Of a DNA stretch of 15,923 bases, positions 1-7,500 are shown piece by piece. The stretch comes from an uncultured Bacteroides sp. (lineage in GTDB: Bacteria > Bacteroidota > Bacteroidia > Bacteroidales > Bacteroidaceae): NCBI GenBank assembly GCA_905197435.1, contig CAJJYX010000064.1, positions 1 to 15,923 of the forward strand, given 5' to 3'. The translations under genes were made by a program, and so were the position numbers. Below the pieces are notes generated by a model. That model was not told the DNA's origin and did not search any database. It was given only the letters and a program-made list of their open reading frames with translations. Each line of letters opens with the position of its first letter. The stretch's first letter is position 1.

Positions 1-942
1 ACAAGCCAGACTGACGCCTGCATCTTCCGCCTGTGTATATGATCGTGTAACAGAATAGCAAATGCCATAATCAATCTCAACCTTTTGCGTTAAGGTAAAT
101 TTTACGTCGTCTCCTTGGAAATCTTTCGTAGTAGGCACCCGCCATATAAATTCTTGGAAATAAGTACCGGTATTGATTGAAAGTGAAGGAGGTGGCAATT
201 TAGGGATGTAACTGGTCTCCGGTTTATCTGCAGGCAGGTTATTCAGGGAAAAAGCATAGTGAGCAGCTTGGTCGGAGGAAGTATTCCTTACATCCATATC
301 CTGAATATTACGCTTCACCTCGTTGCTATACGACACACTTCCTATCAAAGGTTTCACCGCAATCGTATCCGATCCAATTCGTATCTGAGCGTTTAAACTC
401 CATGAAAAGCCGGAAGTGTAAGTAACCGAACCGATCGTCGTAAAGGGAGTAGGGCTATGTCCTACGGGAAATTCGCCTACTTTATTTCCATCTTTATCTT
501 TCAATTCATAACTCACCCTCATCTCACGCATATAATAACCGCAGATATTGGTACTTGACTTATCAAAGTGGTGTTTAGTGTACCCTTTATACATATTCTC
601 GTTGGCAACAGCAACTTCCGATTTTATGACATAATAGTCTCCGTTACTGTTGTTTTTCTCAAAAGCATAAAACGGATAAATGGAATGGCGCAAGGTCACT
701 TCACCTTCCCCTTCAACCGGATAAAGCTTCACATCCTTCACCCCCACTTCTTTTTTTATGGCATAAGGAAAAGTCGCAGATGTCAGTTGAGGCTGTATCA
801 AAGTGGTAATATCGGCAATGTCACCGATGCCATTCCCCACCTCTGGCTGCTCAACAATGAGGCGCTCTTTTTCACAAGCGGAAAAGAGCAGACAAGTCAA
901 GAGTGATATTGAAAAAATAAGATACGAATAGTTTTGCTTCAT
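1..942 (-). CDS. Surface lipoprotein, leukocidin/cytolysin-like (putative), 3' end beyond window
   Basis: This gene enters from the right and runs off the left edge; 314 codons are visible, with no stop. The ATG (942-940) overlaps the stop of the upstream gene as ATGA, with a GGAG-type ribosome site inside that gene's last codons, so translation is probably coupled. Residues 1-23 form a lipoprotein signal (LLFSAC, C23) followed by EKER, compatible with outer-membrane surface export. It is a paralogue of the upstream gene product: GDYYVIKSEV (GDFYIVSAEY there), SPTPFTT at 163-169 (SPTPLTT) and FIWRVPTT at 265-272 (WIWRVPSTT). The stretch around 170-215 (SGFSWSL, then alternating polar and hydrophobic residues) sits where leukocidin-family toxins have their membrane-inserting stem, but it is less glycine-rich than in the partner. 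The toxin relation is inferred from pattern only; it could be another beta-rich surface lipoprotein. Confidence 0.75.
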   Translation of the reverse strand, partial: MKQNYSYLIFSISLLTCLLFSACEKERLIVEQPEVGNGIGDIADITTLIQPQLTSATFPYAIKKEVGVKDVKLYPVEGEGEVTLRHSIYPFYAFEKNNSNGDYYVIKSEVAVANENMYKGYTKHHFDKSSTNICGYYMREMRVSYELKDKDGNKVGEFPVGHSPTPFTTIGSVTYTSGFSWSLNAQIRIGSDTIAVKPLIGSVSYSNEVKRNIQDMDVRNTSSDQAAHYAFSLNNLPADKPETSYIPKLPPPSLSINTGTYFQEFIWRVPTTKDFQGDDVKFTLTQKVEIDYGICYSVTRSYTQAEDAGVSLAC

Positions 943-2693
943 TCTGATTTCTCCTCAAAGTCAAACGCCGAGTTTAAAGTTATCTCTTCCCCACGCCTAA
1001 TGGTAATCTTCTCACTGAGCACGTATGTTTTTGTTGACTGAACATTTGCCCCCATTTTAAATTCCACGGTATATGTTCCCGTAGGGATATAGCGAAGGAA
1101 TGAATCATCGTATGCCACACTGCCTTTGCCGCTGGAAGTGTATTCCACTTTCCCTTTCTCGTTCGTAATCACCACATCGCTGATATATTCTCCCTCATTG
1201 GTATTAGTGATTTTCAGGAGTCCTGTCGGGATTCGATTAGGGGGTGTAACTTGCGCATATTGCATTTCGTCCATCTTAGGGCTGTTTTTGTGAGATTTGA
1301 AATCCGCTCCAGAGCTATAAAAATGACAACTGCCATATGTGATTGTCGGCTTGGTTCCAATAAAGAATTTCTCCGTAGACTGCTCTGTTGTACTCGGCAC
1401 CCTCCAAATCCAACTGCTGTAAAGAGTGGCATTGCTTACAGACACAAGAGGAGGTACAGAGATACTGATGCTGCCGACCTGGTAGTACGGCAAATTGTTT
1501 ACCTTATATTCGTACTTCGTAACATTGCTTGTACTTTGGTTTAGGATTTCCACATCCGAGATGGTCCGGCTCTGGCTGTTAGAGAACGTAACGCCACCCG
1601 TGACTGTCACCGAGCCGTTCGGGCCGGCAGCGTTTCCCCCCACTGCTACCTCTCCCCCCAGGCTCCAACTCATTCCGGATGAGTAAGAAGTGGACCCTTG
1701 GGTCGTCAGCGGCGTAGGTGAGTAATTAGCCAAGTATTCCCCCACTTTTGTCTCTTTATCCGATTTAGTTAAAACGGTCTCAACATTGAAGTTAGTCATG
1801 TAAAACCCACACAGCCTGCAATAAACACCGCCATGTTTGCTGGTCCACCTGTGGTCATTGGCATCGACCGGGCACATGTCACTATTATGTGCCGTATATT
1901 CAGCCGATACTATATAGAAATCTCCTGCGGTCGGCTGATCTTGGAAAGCATATAATGCATAGATGCTGTATTTTGCGGTGAAAACTCCCTTCCCGTATAT
2001 TTTATCCGCTTTGGAAAGAGCTATTTTAGCCTCCGTTATATCCAGATCATAATTGAAAGTATGTGTAATGGTTTGGGCACTGGTCAACTTGTCTATTGCC
2101 GTTTCACCGGCTTCGGGGGGAAGTACCAAAGATACACTTAGGGTCTGATTGATCCAACTGATGAAGTAGTTCAGATGCTCATTGATCGTGGTACTCTCAT
2201 CTGCCGCATCCAATATATATTGGTGGCACTTGCTAAAGGCGTAAAGTTCTTTCTCCACGCCGTCATCGACCAATTCATAATCCAGCCCCATTTGCCCGAA
2301 CCAATTGTTCACCGCGGGGATATCCGGCTTGATAATGATAATTATACCATCATTTTCATAAACAGCCGCAATCTCTTCCTTATAGGTCGAAAGTTCTGCG
2401 TTGGAGACGAAGGGCACATTTGTTCCTCTGTTCACAGTGCTACTAAGATGAGTAAAGCGATGGTTTAATGCCTCTTTCATGTCAGCAGGAACGTTTCCCA
2501 ATATGGTGGCGGGACAGTCCGCCGTTTCATCGGTAGCAATGGAACCACGTAGCGGGGAATCCCATTCACCCTCTGTCTCAACTGCCGGTTCTTCGTTATC
2601 CGAGCAAGCCGTAAAAAGCAGGGACGCACAACATACAAGCGAGCAGTATGTGAAAATACTGGCAAAACAATGCTTAATTTCTGTCTTGATCAT
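939..2693 (-). CDS. Surface lipoprotein, leukocidin/cytolysin-like beta-pore-forming-toxin type (putative)
   Basis: A 584-residue protein. Residues 1-30 are a lipoprotein signal ending LLFTAC, with C30 followed by SDNEE, the acidic signature of surface-exposed Bacteroidetes lipoproteins. About 45-240 has no clear family. About 240-320 contains GDFYIVSAEYTAHN and a Cys/His cluster. About 325-395 runs SPTPLTTQG, SSGMSWSLGGEVAVGG, then a Gly/Ser/Thr-rich alternating stretch ending SNSQSRTISDVEIL. This resembles the pre-stem of Vibrio cholerae cytolysin (GFELGVTGGVEV, then TQSR and a Tyr/Asp turn) and Staphylococcus leukocidins as I remember them. WIWRVPSTT (428-436) and a TKPTITYG strand follow, then a C-terminal beta-sandwich-like domain (about 488-580). 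Its stop overlaps the start of a paralogous gene (ATGA). Upstream lie a promoter-like site and a four-copy repeat array, then a membrane AraC regulator on the same strand. The ORF and lipoprotein calls are secure; the toxin fold is inference. Confidence 0.85.
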   Translation of the reverse strand: MIKTEIKHCFASIFTYCSLVCCASLLFTACSDNEEPAVETEGEWDSPLRGSIATDETADCPATILGNVPADMKEALNHRFTHLSSTVNRGTNVPFVSNAELSTYKEEIAAVYENDGIIIIIKPDIPAVNNWFGQMGLDYELVDDGVEKELYAFSKCHQYILDAADESTTINEHLNYFISWINQTLSVSLVLPPEAGETAIDKLTSAQTITHTFNYDLDITEAKIALSKADKIYGKGVFTAKYSIYALYAFQDQPTAGDFYIVSAEYTAHNSDMCPVDANDHRWTSKHGGVYCRLCGFYMTNFNVETVLTKSDKETKVGEYLANYSPTPLTTQGSTSYSSGMSWSLGGEVAVGGNAAGPNGSVTVTGGVTFSNSQSRTISDVEILNQSTSNVTKYEYKVNNLPYYQVGSISISVPPLVSVSNATLYSSWIWRVPSTTEQSTEKFFIGTKPTITYGSCHFYSSGADFKSHKNSPKMDEMQYAQVTPPNRIPTGLLKITNTNEGEYISDVVITNEKGKVEYTSSGKGSVAYDDSFLRYIPTGTYTVEFKMGANVQSTKTYVLSEKITIRRGEEITLNSAFDFEEKSE

Positions 2694-2729
2694 AGAACTT
2701 TTTCTTTAAAATGATTGAATACTTTCCAA

Positions 2730-2737
2730 CAAAATTA
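2730..2737 (-). promoter_or_regulatory. Candidate -7 promoter element of the lipoprotein operon
   Basis: Read on the minus strand this is TAATTTTG, a match to the Bacteroidetes -7 consensus TAnnTTTG, about 37 bases before the lipoprotein start at 2693. No TTTG -33 element lies at the usual distance (around 2755-2759 reads GTTTA). A missing -33 box fits an activator-dependent promoter, and the repeat array begins about 50 bases further upstream. Confidence 0.45.
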
Positions 2738-2787
2738 TTACAAACAATCCATATAAACACACTCTTTACGGCAGGAAAAATATCCCT

Positions 2788-2863
2788 CTTGTCGAGAGAG
2801 CACAACTTTGTGGTTAGAGCATTTCATGGTTTGTCGTCCGAGCAGTATTTTGTTGACAGAGCA
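2788..2863 (-). repeat. Four-copy 15-bp direct repeat array, candidate operator
   Basis: Four copies of a 15-base motif lie head to tail at 2788-2802, 2807-2821, 2830-2844 and 2849-2863. On the minus strand they read TGCTCTCTCGACAAG, TGCTCTAACCACAAA, TGCTCGGACGACAAA and TGCTCTGTCAACAAA; the consensus is TGCTCnnnCnaCAAA. Starts are 19, 23 and 19 bases apart, so copies 1 and 3, and copies 2 and 4, are each 42 bases apart, close to four helical turns. The spacings are not multiples of three, so this is not a coding repeat. The array lies just downstream of the AraC-type regulator stop and upstream of the -7 element of the lipoprotein operon. The arrangement suggests two pairs of activator sites; the identity of the binding protein is inferred from proximity. 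Confidence 0.75.
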
Positions 2864-2892
2864 GTCTCACAGACAGGGCGGCAACTCTTTTT

Positions 2893-4008
2893 TCAGGCTT
2901 GCGCTTTCCGCCAACGGGCGGGTGAGCATCCCTCTTTTTCCTTGAATATTTTCATGAAGTAACTTTGAGAAAGGAATCCGGACGTTTCGGATATTCTGGC
3001 AATGGTCCATTCCTGATGTTCAATCAGCATCCGCTTGGCATATTCCAAGCGAAGCCCCGCAATCCATTCGCGGAACGAAACATGATAAGTGGACTTGATG
3101 TAGGCAGACAGATAGGTACGGTTGGTGCCGAGCTTGCCTGCCAATTCCTCGATGGTAAGTCCCGGACTTGTATAACCGTCCATACCGACCCATACAGTCA
3201 GCTTTTTCTCGATATTCGCATGATAGGCCGGAGTTTCGTTTGGCATTTCTTCCACATTCCTGCAAACTTCTTCTACACCTTCGGGTGTTTCCTTTTCCAA
3301 AATACTTTCCACCTGCTCATAGAAAAGCAGGTAGTTCATGTAAGAGCGATACAGGTAAATATAAAAGGGGATGGAGGAAAGAACCCACAGGAACACATAC
3401 CGGTCGGGCAGGAATGTCAGCAATCCGCAACTGACCCCATAGATGATCGCCCACCATGTGAAGGCGGACATCCACCGGATATAAGCGGCAATGTGCTCGG
3501 AATGGGTGTCATCGAACAGGCGGACTGCCCAGCGGTAGGTAAGGATGAGTTTGCGGGACAGATAGATGCCATAAGCAAGCAGCCACAAGGCCATAAGGAG
3601 CAGCCCGACATGCTGTACTGCCCCTTGGGGCAAGGCAATAAGAACGGCTCCGGAAAGGGCAGAGAACGACAGCCAGTACAGTATGTGCCGCAAGAAGCGT
3701 CGCCTGGTCAGGTAAAAACGGTCGAGCAATGCGGTAAGCGCCGAACTGAACAGCCAATAAGATATAAAATAGGTGGAAAGGTTCATCAGGATGGCCGCGT
3801 CCAGGTATAAAAAACGAAGGTTGCAGAACAAATGAACCGAATAGTTGGCGGATAAAAGCAGTAGCGCCACTCCCATGAGGTGGCATGAACGTATATAGTT
3901 GCCGAAAATAGGTTTGTCCGGTGTCTTCACCATAAGGAAACAGGCGGCGAAAAACAGCATCAGCACCAATGCAGTACCAAGCGAATACTCATATATCGTA
4001 TAATCCAT
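2893..4008 (-). CDS. Membrane-embedded AraC-family transcriptional regulator
   Basis: A 371-residue protein starting at the ATG at 4008 (MDYTIYEY). The reading frame stays open to a TTG at 4062, but that start is rare and would place a polar tail before the first helix. The N-terminal two thirds hold about seven hydrophobic segments, among them LGTALVLMLFFAACFLMV, LMGVALLLLSANYSVHLF, ILYWLSFSALSGAVLIAL, GLLLMALWLLAYGIYL and YVFLWVLSSIPFYIYLY. After a charged linker (EQVESILEKETPEGVEEV), the last ~90 residues form an AraC-type double helix-turn-helix: LTIEELAGKLGTNRTYLSAY, then ARISETSGFLSQSYFMKIFK and the family ending GCSPARWRK. The layout suggests a DNA-binding domain tethered to the inner membrane that senses a signal through its membrane part. 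It is divergent from the Sus-like operon and points at the lipoprotein operon, so either may be its target. The ligand is unknown. Confidence 0.9.
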   Translation of the reverse strand: MDYTIYEYSLGTALVLMLFFAACFLMVKTPDKPIFGNYIRSCHLMGVALLLLSANYSVHLFCNLRFLYLDAAILMNLSTYFISYWLFSSALTALLDRFYLTRRRFLRHILYWLSFSALSGAVLIALPQGAVQHVGLLLMALWLLAYGIYLSRKLILTYRWAVRLFDDTHSEHIAAYIRWMSAFTWWAIIYGVSCGLLTFLPDRYVFLWVLSSIPFYIYLYRSYMNYLLFYEQVESILEKETPEGVEEVCRNVEEMPNETPAYHANIEKKLTVWVGMDGYTSPGLTIEELAGKLGTNRTYLSAYIKSTYHVSFREWIAGLRLEYAKRMLIEHQEWTIARISETSGFLSQSYFMKIFKEKEGCSPARWRKAQA

Positions 4009-4119
4009 CGTATCAATTTTGCAATAATAACCGGTGGGGATATACAATGGCACTTCCGGCAAATCATTTTTACTTGAATTGCAAAGTGGTTGGCGAATTT
4101 ACCCCCAATGTAACAGATG

Positions 4120-4127
4120 CAAAATTA
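4120..4127 (-). promoter_or_regulatory. Candidate -7 promoter element of the AraC-type regulator
   Basis: The minus strand reads TAATTTTG followed by CA, matching the Bacteroidetes TAnnTTTG element and identical in its core to the site before the lipoprotein operon. It would give an untranslated leader of roughly 105 bases before the ATG at 4008. No clear -33 box is seen, so this is tentative. Confidence 0.4.
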
Positions 4128-4167
4128 CAAGTTTTTTGCATTATTCTTATTTTTAGACCATGTGTTT

Positions 4168-4199
4168 TTAAGAATAGGCTAAAAACAGGATGTTCTTAA
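4168..4199. repeat. Inverted repeat TTAAGAA/TTCTTAA
   Basis: Perfect 7-base arms at 4168-4174 and 4193-4199 are separated by 18 bases. They lie in the intergenic region between the divergent regulator and susC promoters. Arms this short and A+T-rich can arise by chance; a protein-binding site is possible. Confidence 0.3.
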
Positions 4200-4207
4200 G
4201 ATAAAAT

Positions 4208-4264
4208 GATTCTTCATCTTCGGGGGAAGTGCACTTGTGATGAAAAAGTGAGATGAGAAGAATC
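4208..4264. repeat. Long imperfect inverted repeat with a central palindrome, divergent promoter region
   Basis: The left arm GATTCTTCATCT (4208-4219) pairs with the right arm AGATGAGAAGAATC (4251-4264), giving 12 pairs with a two-base GA bulge. The 31-base centre contains the perfect palindrome AAGTGCACTT (4227-4236). There is no U-tract on either side, so it is unlikely to be an intrinsic terminator. It lies between the two divergent promoters, where an operator would be expected. The rest of the 4009-4501 gap holds only the promoter-like sites listed separately; no small gene was seen. Confidence 0.5.
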
Positions 4265-4379
4265 TCTGCATTAAAGGAATACCAAAGATATCCCCTCTTC
4301 AGAAGGCACAGAGAAAGAATGAAAAACAAATTAGACCTTTATCAGTAACATTTTAGAAACTTCGATTAACGAAATCGTA

Positions 4380-4395
4380 TGCTCTTCGTAACAAA
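4380..4395 (+). promoter_or_regulatory. Possible fifth copy of the TGCTC...ACAAA motif upstream of susC
   Basis: TGCTCTTCGTAACAAA matches the consensus of the four-copy array at 2788-2863 (TGCTC, spacer, ACAAA) but has a six-base rather than five-base spacer. It points toward susC in the same orientation relative to transcription as the array has toward the lipoprotein operon, and ends 28 bases before the susC -7 element. One degenerate copy could be chance. Confidence 0.35.
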
Positions 4396-4423
4396 TTCTC
4401 AGCATTCTTTTCTTACTCATCTA

Positions 4424-4431
4424 TACATTTG
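4424..4431 (+). promoter_or_regulatory. Candidate -7 promoter element of the Sus-like operon
   Basis: TACATTTG followed by C matches the Bacteroidetes -7 consensus TAnnTTTG. It lies 70 bases before the preferred susC start. No TTTG is present at the -33 position (4403-4407 reads CATTC), which fits a promoter that needs an activator. Confidence 0.5.
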
Positions 4432-4501
4432 CAACCAAGTCCTTTGCCACTAATTAAAGAGCATGATAAAATCTTTGATATTAACCATTAAACAATGTAC
4501 A

Positions 4502-7500
4502 ATGAGAAAAACATTCTTTGACAAGCGCACAGATTTCCATTTGTGCCGTATTGTACTGGTAGTATTGCTTCTGCTACCTGCAATCAGTAGTCTTTGGGCT
4601 AATCCTTCTCAAAGCAAGGCCATTTCAGGCGTTGTAACATCAGCTGCGGACGGTGAGCCGTTGATAGGTGTCAGCGTACGAGTAAAAGAAACGGCCACGG
4701 GTGGAATCACCGACATCGATGGACGATACCTGGTAACTGCCGAGCAAGGGCAGACACTGGTATTTTCTTACATCGGCTGTCAATCACAGGAAATCAAGGT
4801 AGGCACTTCTTCCATCATCAACATAGTACTGAAGGAGGATACTGAAATATTGGATGAAGTGGTTGTTGTGGGCTATGGCGTCCAGAAAAAGAAACTGGTA
4901 ACGGGTGCCACTGTCCAAATGAAGGGTGACGAAATCGCCAAGATGAATACGACCAACCCCTTACAAGCCATGCAGGGACAAACGCCGGGTGTAAGTATCG
5001 CTTCGACTTCCGGGCAGCCGGGTGCTGACATGAAGGTAAGTATCCGTGGCCTTGGTACAGTGGGAAATAGTGCTCCTCTTTATCTTATTGATGGTGTGGG
5101 CGGTGATATCTCTACTTTGAATCCTGCTGATATTGAAAGCATAGATGTATTGAAAGATGCGGCTAGTGCTGCTATCTACGGTTCGGCCGGTGCCAATGGT
5201 GTAGTGCTTATTACCACCAAGCAAGGGCGTGAAGGTAAAGCACAGGTAAGTCTTGATACTTATTATGGAATACAGAATGTGGCTCGCAAGGTTAATATGC
5301 TAAATGCAAAAGAGTATATAACCATTATGGACGAACAGGCCTTGAACAGCGGACTTTCGGCTTACAATTGGGGCAAGTACCAGTCCATATACGATACTAA
5401 TGGCAATGTATACGATACGGATTGGGTGGATGCCATGTTTGAGGATAATGCCACCACAGAGAGCTACACACTGGGTATCACTGGCGGAAGCGCGACTTCC
5501 ACTTACGCTCTTTCATTGGGCTACATGAATCAGGAAGGTGTCGTAGGCGGTTCGGATGTCTCCAACTATTCGCGCTACAATTTTCGTGTGAATAGTGAAC
5601 ACAAGCTTTTCAAAGATATTTTGAAGGTGGGCGAACAGGTCAGCTTTGTATACAAGATGAACAATGGTATCAGTGTGGGCAACCAGTATAACAACACCCT
5701 GCGTGGCGCATTCGGAACATCGCCCATTGCTCCCATTTGCAGTGACAACAATCTCTACGATTCACCTTACAATGACACCAGTTCCAGCGATTGGAATAAG
5801 GGTGACGGAAACCCTTATGGTTTGATGATGACCGATAGCAACAATGAAAACAAAACGGCTACTTTTTCCGGTAATGTCTATGCAGAATTGCAGCCCATCA
5901 AGAACTTGAAGATAAAAACAGTGTTCGGTGTGGTTTATGGTTCCAGTGAGTACCGCAGCTTCAAGCCGCTCTATAAGTTCAGCCAGTATATATATAATGA
6001 AGAACGCACTACAGTGTCCCAGAATGCTAACCATTCTTTAGGTATGACATGGACCAATACAGCTTCTTATGACTGGACCATGGAGCAACATTCGTTCAAT
6101 GCCTTGTTGGGTATGGAAGCTTACCGCTATGAGGGTACTTACATCGGTGCCAGCAATGGTATGCTAAAAGAAGGTTTCGATGATTGGGGACATGCTTTCG
6201 TGGGTAACGGAACAGCTTCCGATTCTACTAATGGCTTGGGAGCCAGTGGTAACCCGCACACTGATAGCCGTAAGGTATCTTATTTTGGACGTTTAGGCTG
6301 GAACTGGAAAGAAACTTATATGCTTAATGCCACCCTACGTGCAGACGGTTCGAGCAACTTTGCCAAAGGAAACCGTTTTGGTTATTTCCCTTCGGTATCT
6401 GCGGGATGGACCATTACTAACGAAAAATTCATGGAGCAAACACAAGGCTGGCTTGACTTCCTGAAACTCCGCGTCAGCTGGGGACAAGTGGGTAATGCCA
6501 ATATTGATGCATTCCAATATCTGGCTCCTGTCAAGAGTACCAATACACACTATCTTTTCGGTAGCAGTTACGGTGATTCGGATGCTGCCGCACAGCTTGG
6601 AAGCAATTGGGGAGCTTATCCCAGTCGTTTGGCCAATGCCAATATCAAGTGGGAAACTTCACAACAGACTAATGTCGGTCTTGACGCCCGATTCCTCAAT
6701 AACCGTCTGGGATTTAACTTCGATTTTTACATTAAAGATACCAAAGACTGGCTTGTCGTAGCTCCCATTCTTGCTACAGCCGGTGCAGGCGCTCCCTATA
6801 TCAATGGTGGTGGAGTGAAAAACACCGGTGTGGAGCTCAATCTTACTTGGAATGACCAAATCGGTAAAAATTTTATCTATAACATCGGCATCAACGGTGC
6901 TTACAATAAAAATAAGGTTGGAGAGATTCCTAACGACGATGGCACTATTCATGGTTCTACTAATCAATTGTATGACAATACCCCTGAATTCTATCGTGCC
7001 GAAAATGGTAAGCCTATCGGTTATTTCTACGGTTTCAAGACAGCAGGTATATTCCAGAATAATCAAGAGATTGAGAATTGGATTAAGGCTGGTAACGGTG
7101 TATTACAGGCTGATGTGCAGCCGGGTGACGTGAAGTTTGTGGACATCAATCATGACGGAGTCGTGAACGAGCTTGATAAGACCGACCTTGGCAATGGTAT
7201 TCCTGACTTCACCATGGGATTCAATCTTGGTTTCAGCTGGAAGGGGCTTGATTTCTCTGTAGCAGCCAACGGTGCTTTCGGGCAACAGATTGTTCAGAGC
7301 TACCGTAACCATACTTCCAAACAGGCCAATTATACTACTGCTATTTTGGGACGTTGGACAGGAGAGGGTACCAGCAATCGCATACCCCGGGTCACCGATC
7401 AGAATATCAATTGGCAGTTCTCAGACCTCTATGTGCAGGATGGTGATTACTTACGAATCAGTAACATTACTTTGGGCTATGACTTTGCCAAATTGCTGAG

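Noticed and set aside
568-906. 112-codon plus-strand frame near the left edge
   Set aside because: It is antisense to the lipoprotein gene that runs through the left edge, which has a lipobox and paralogue support.
2788-2863. CRISPR array
   Set aside because: The repeat unit is 15 bp with 4-8 bp gaps, far too short for repeats and spacers, and no cas gene is present.
2711-2962. 83-codon plus-strand frame across the repeat array
   Set aside because: It overlaps the end of the regulator gene antisense, has no signal or domain, and the repeat spacing (19/23/19) is not a codon multiple.
2965-3810. 281-codon plus-strand frame opposite the AraC regulator
   Set aside because: It lies wholly antisense to a gene with clear helices and HTH, and shows no domain or signal of its own.
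4009-4062. Extension of the AraC-type regulator to an upstream TTG start (18 extra residues)
   Set aside because: The codon at 4062 is TTG; the ATG at 4008 places the first transmembrane segment normally and is the better start.
4208-4264. Intrinsic terminator of a transcript entering from the left or right
   Set aside because: There is no T-tract after either arm, the loop is 31 bases, and no gene ends here.
4440-4501. Riboswitch in the susC leader
   Set aside because: The leader from the proposed promoter is only about 65 bases and shows no recognisable conserved core or hairpin.
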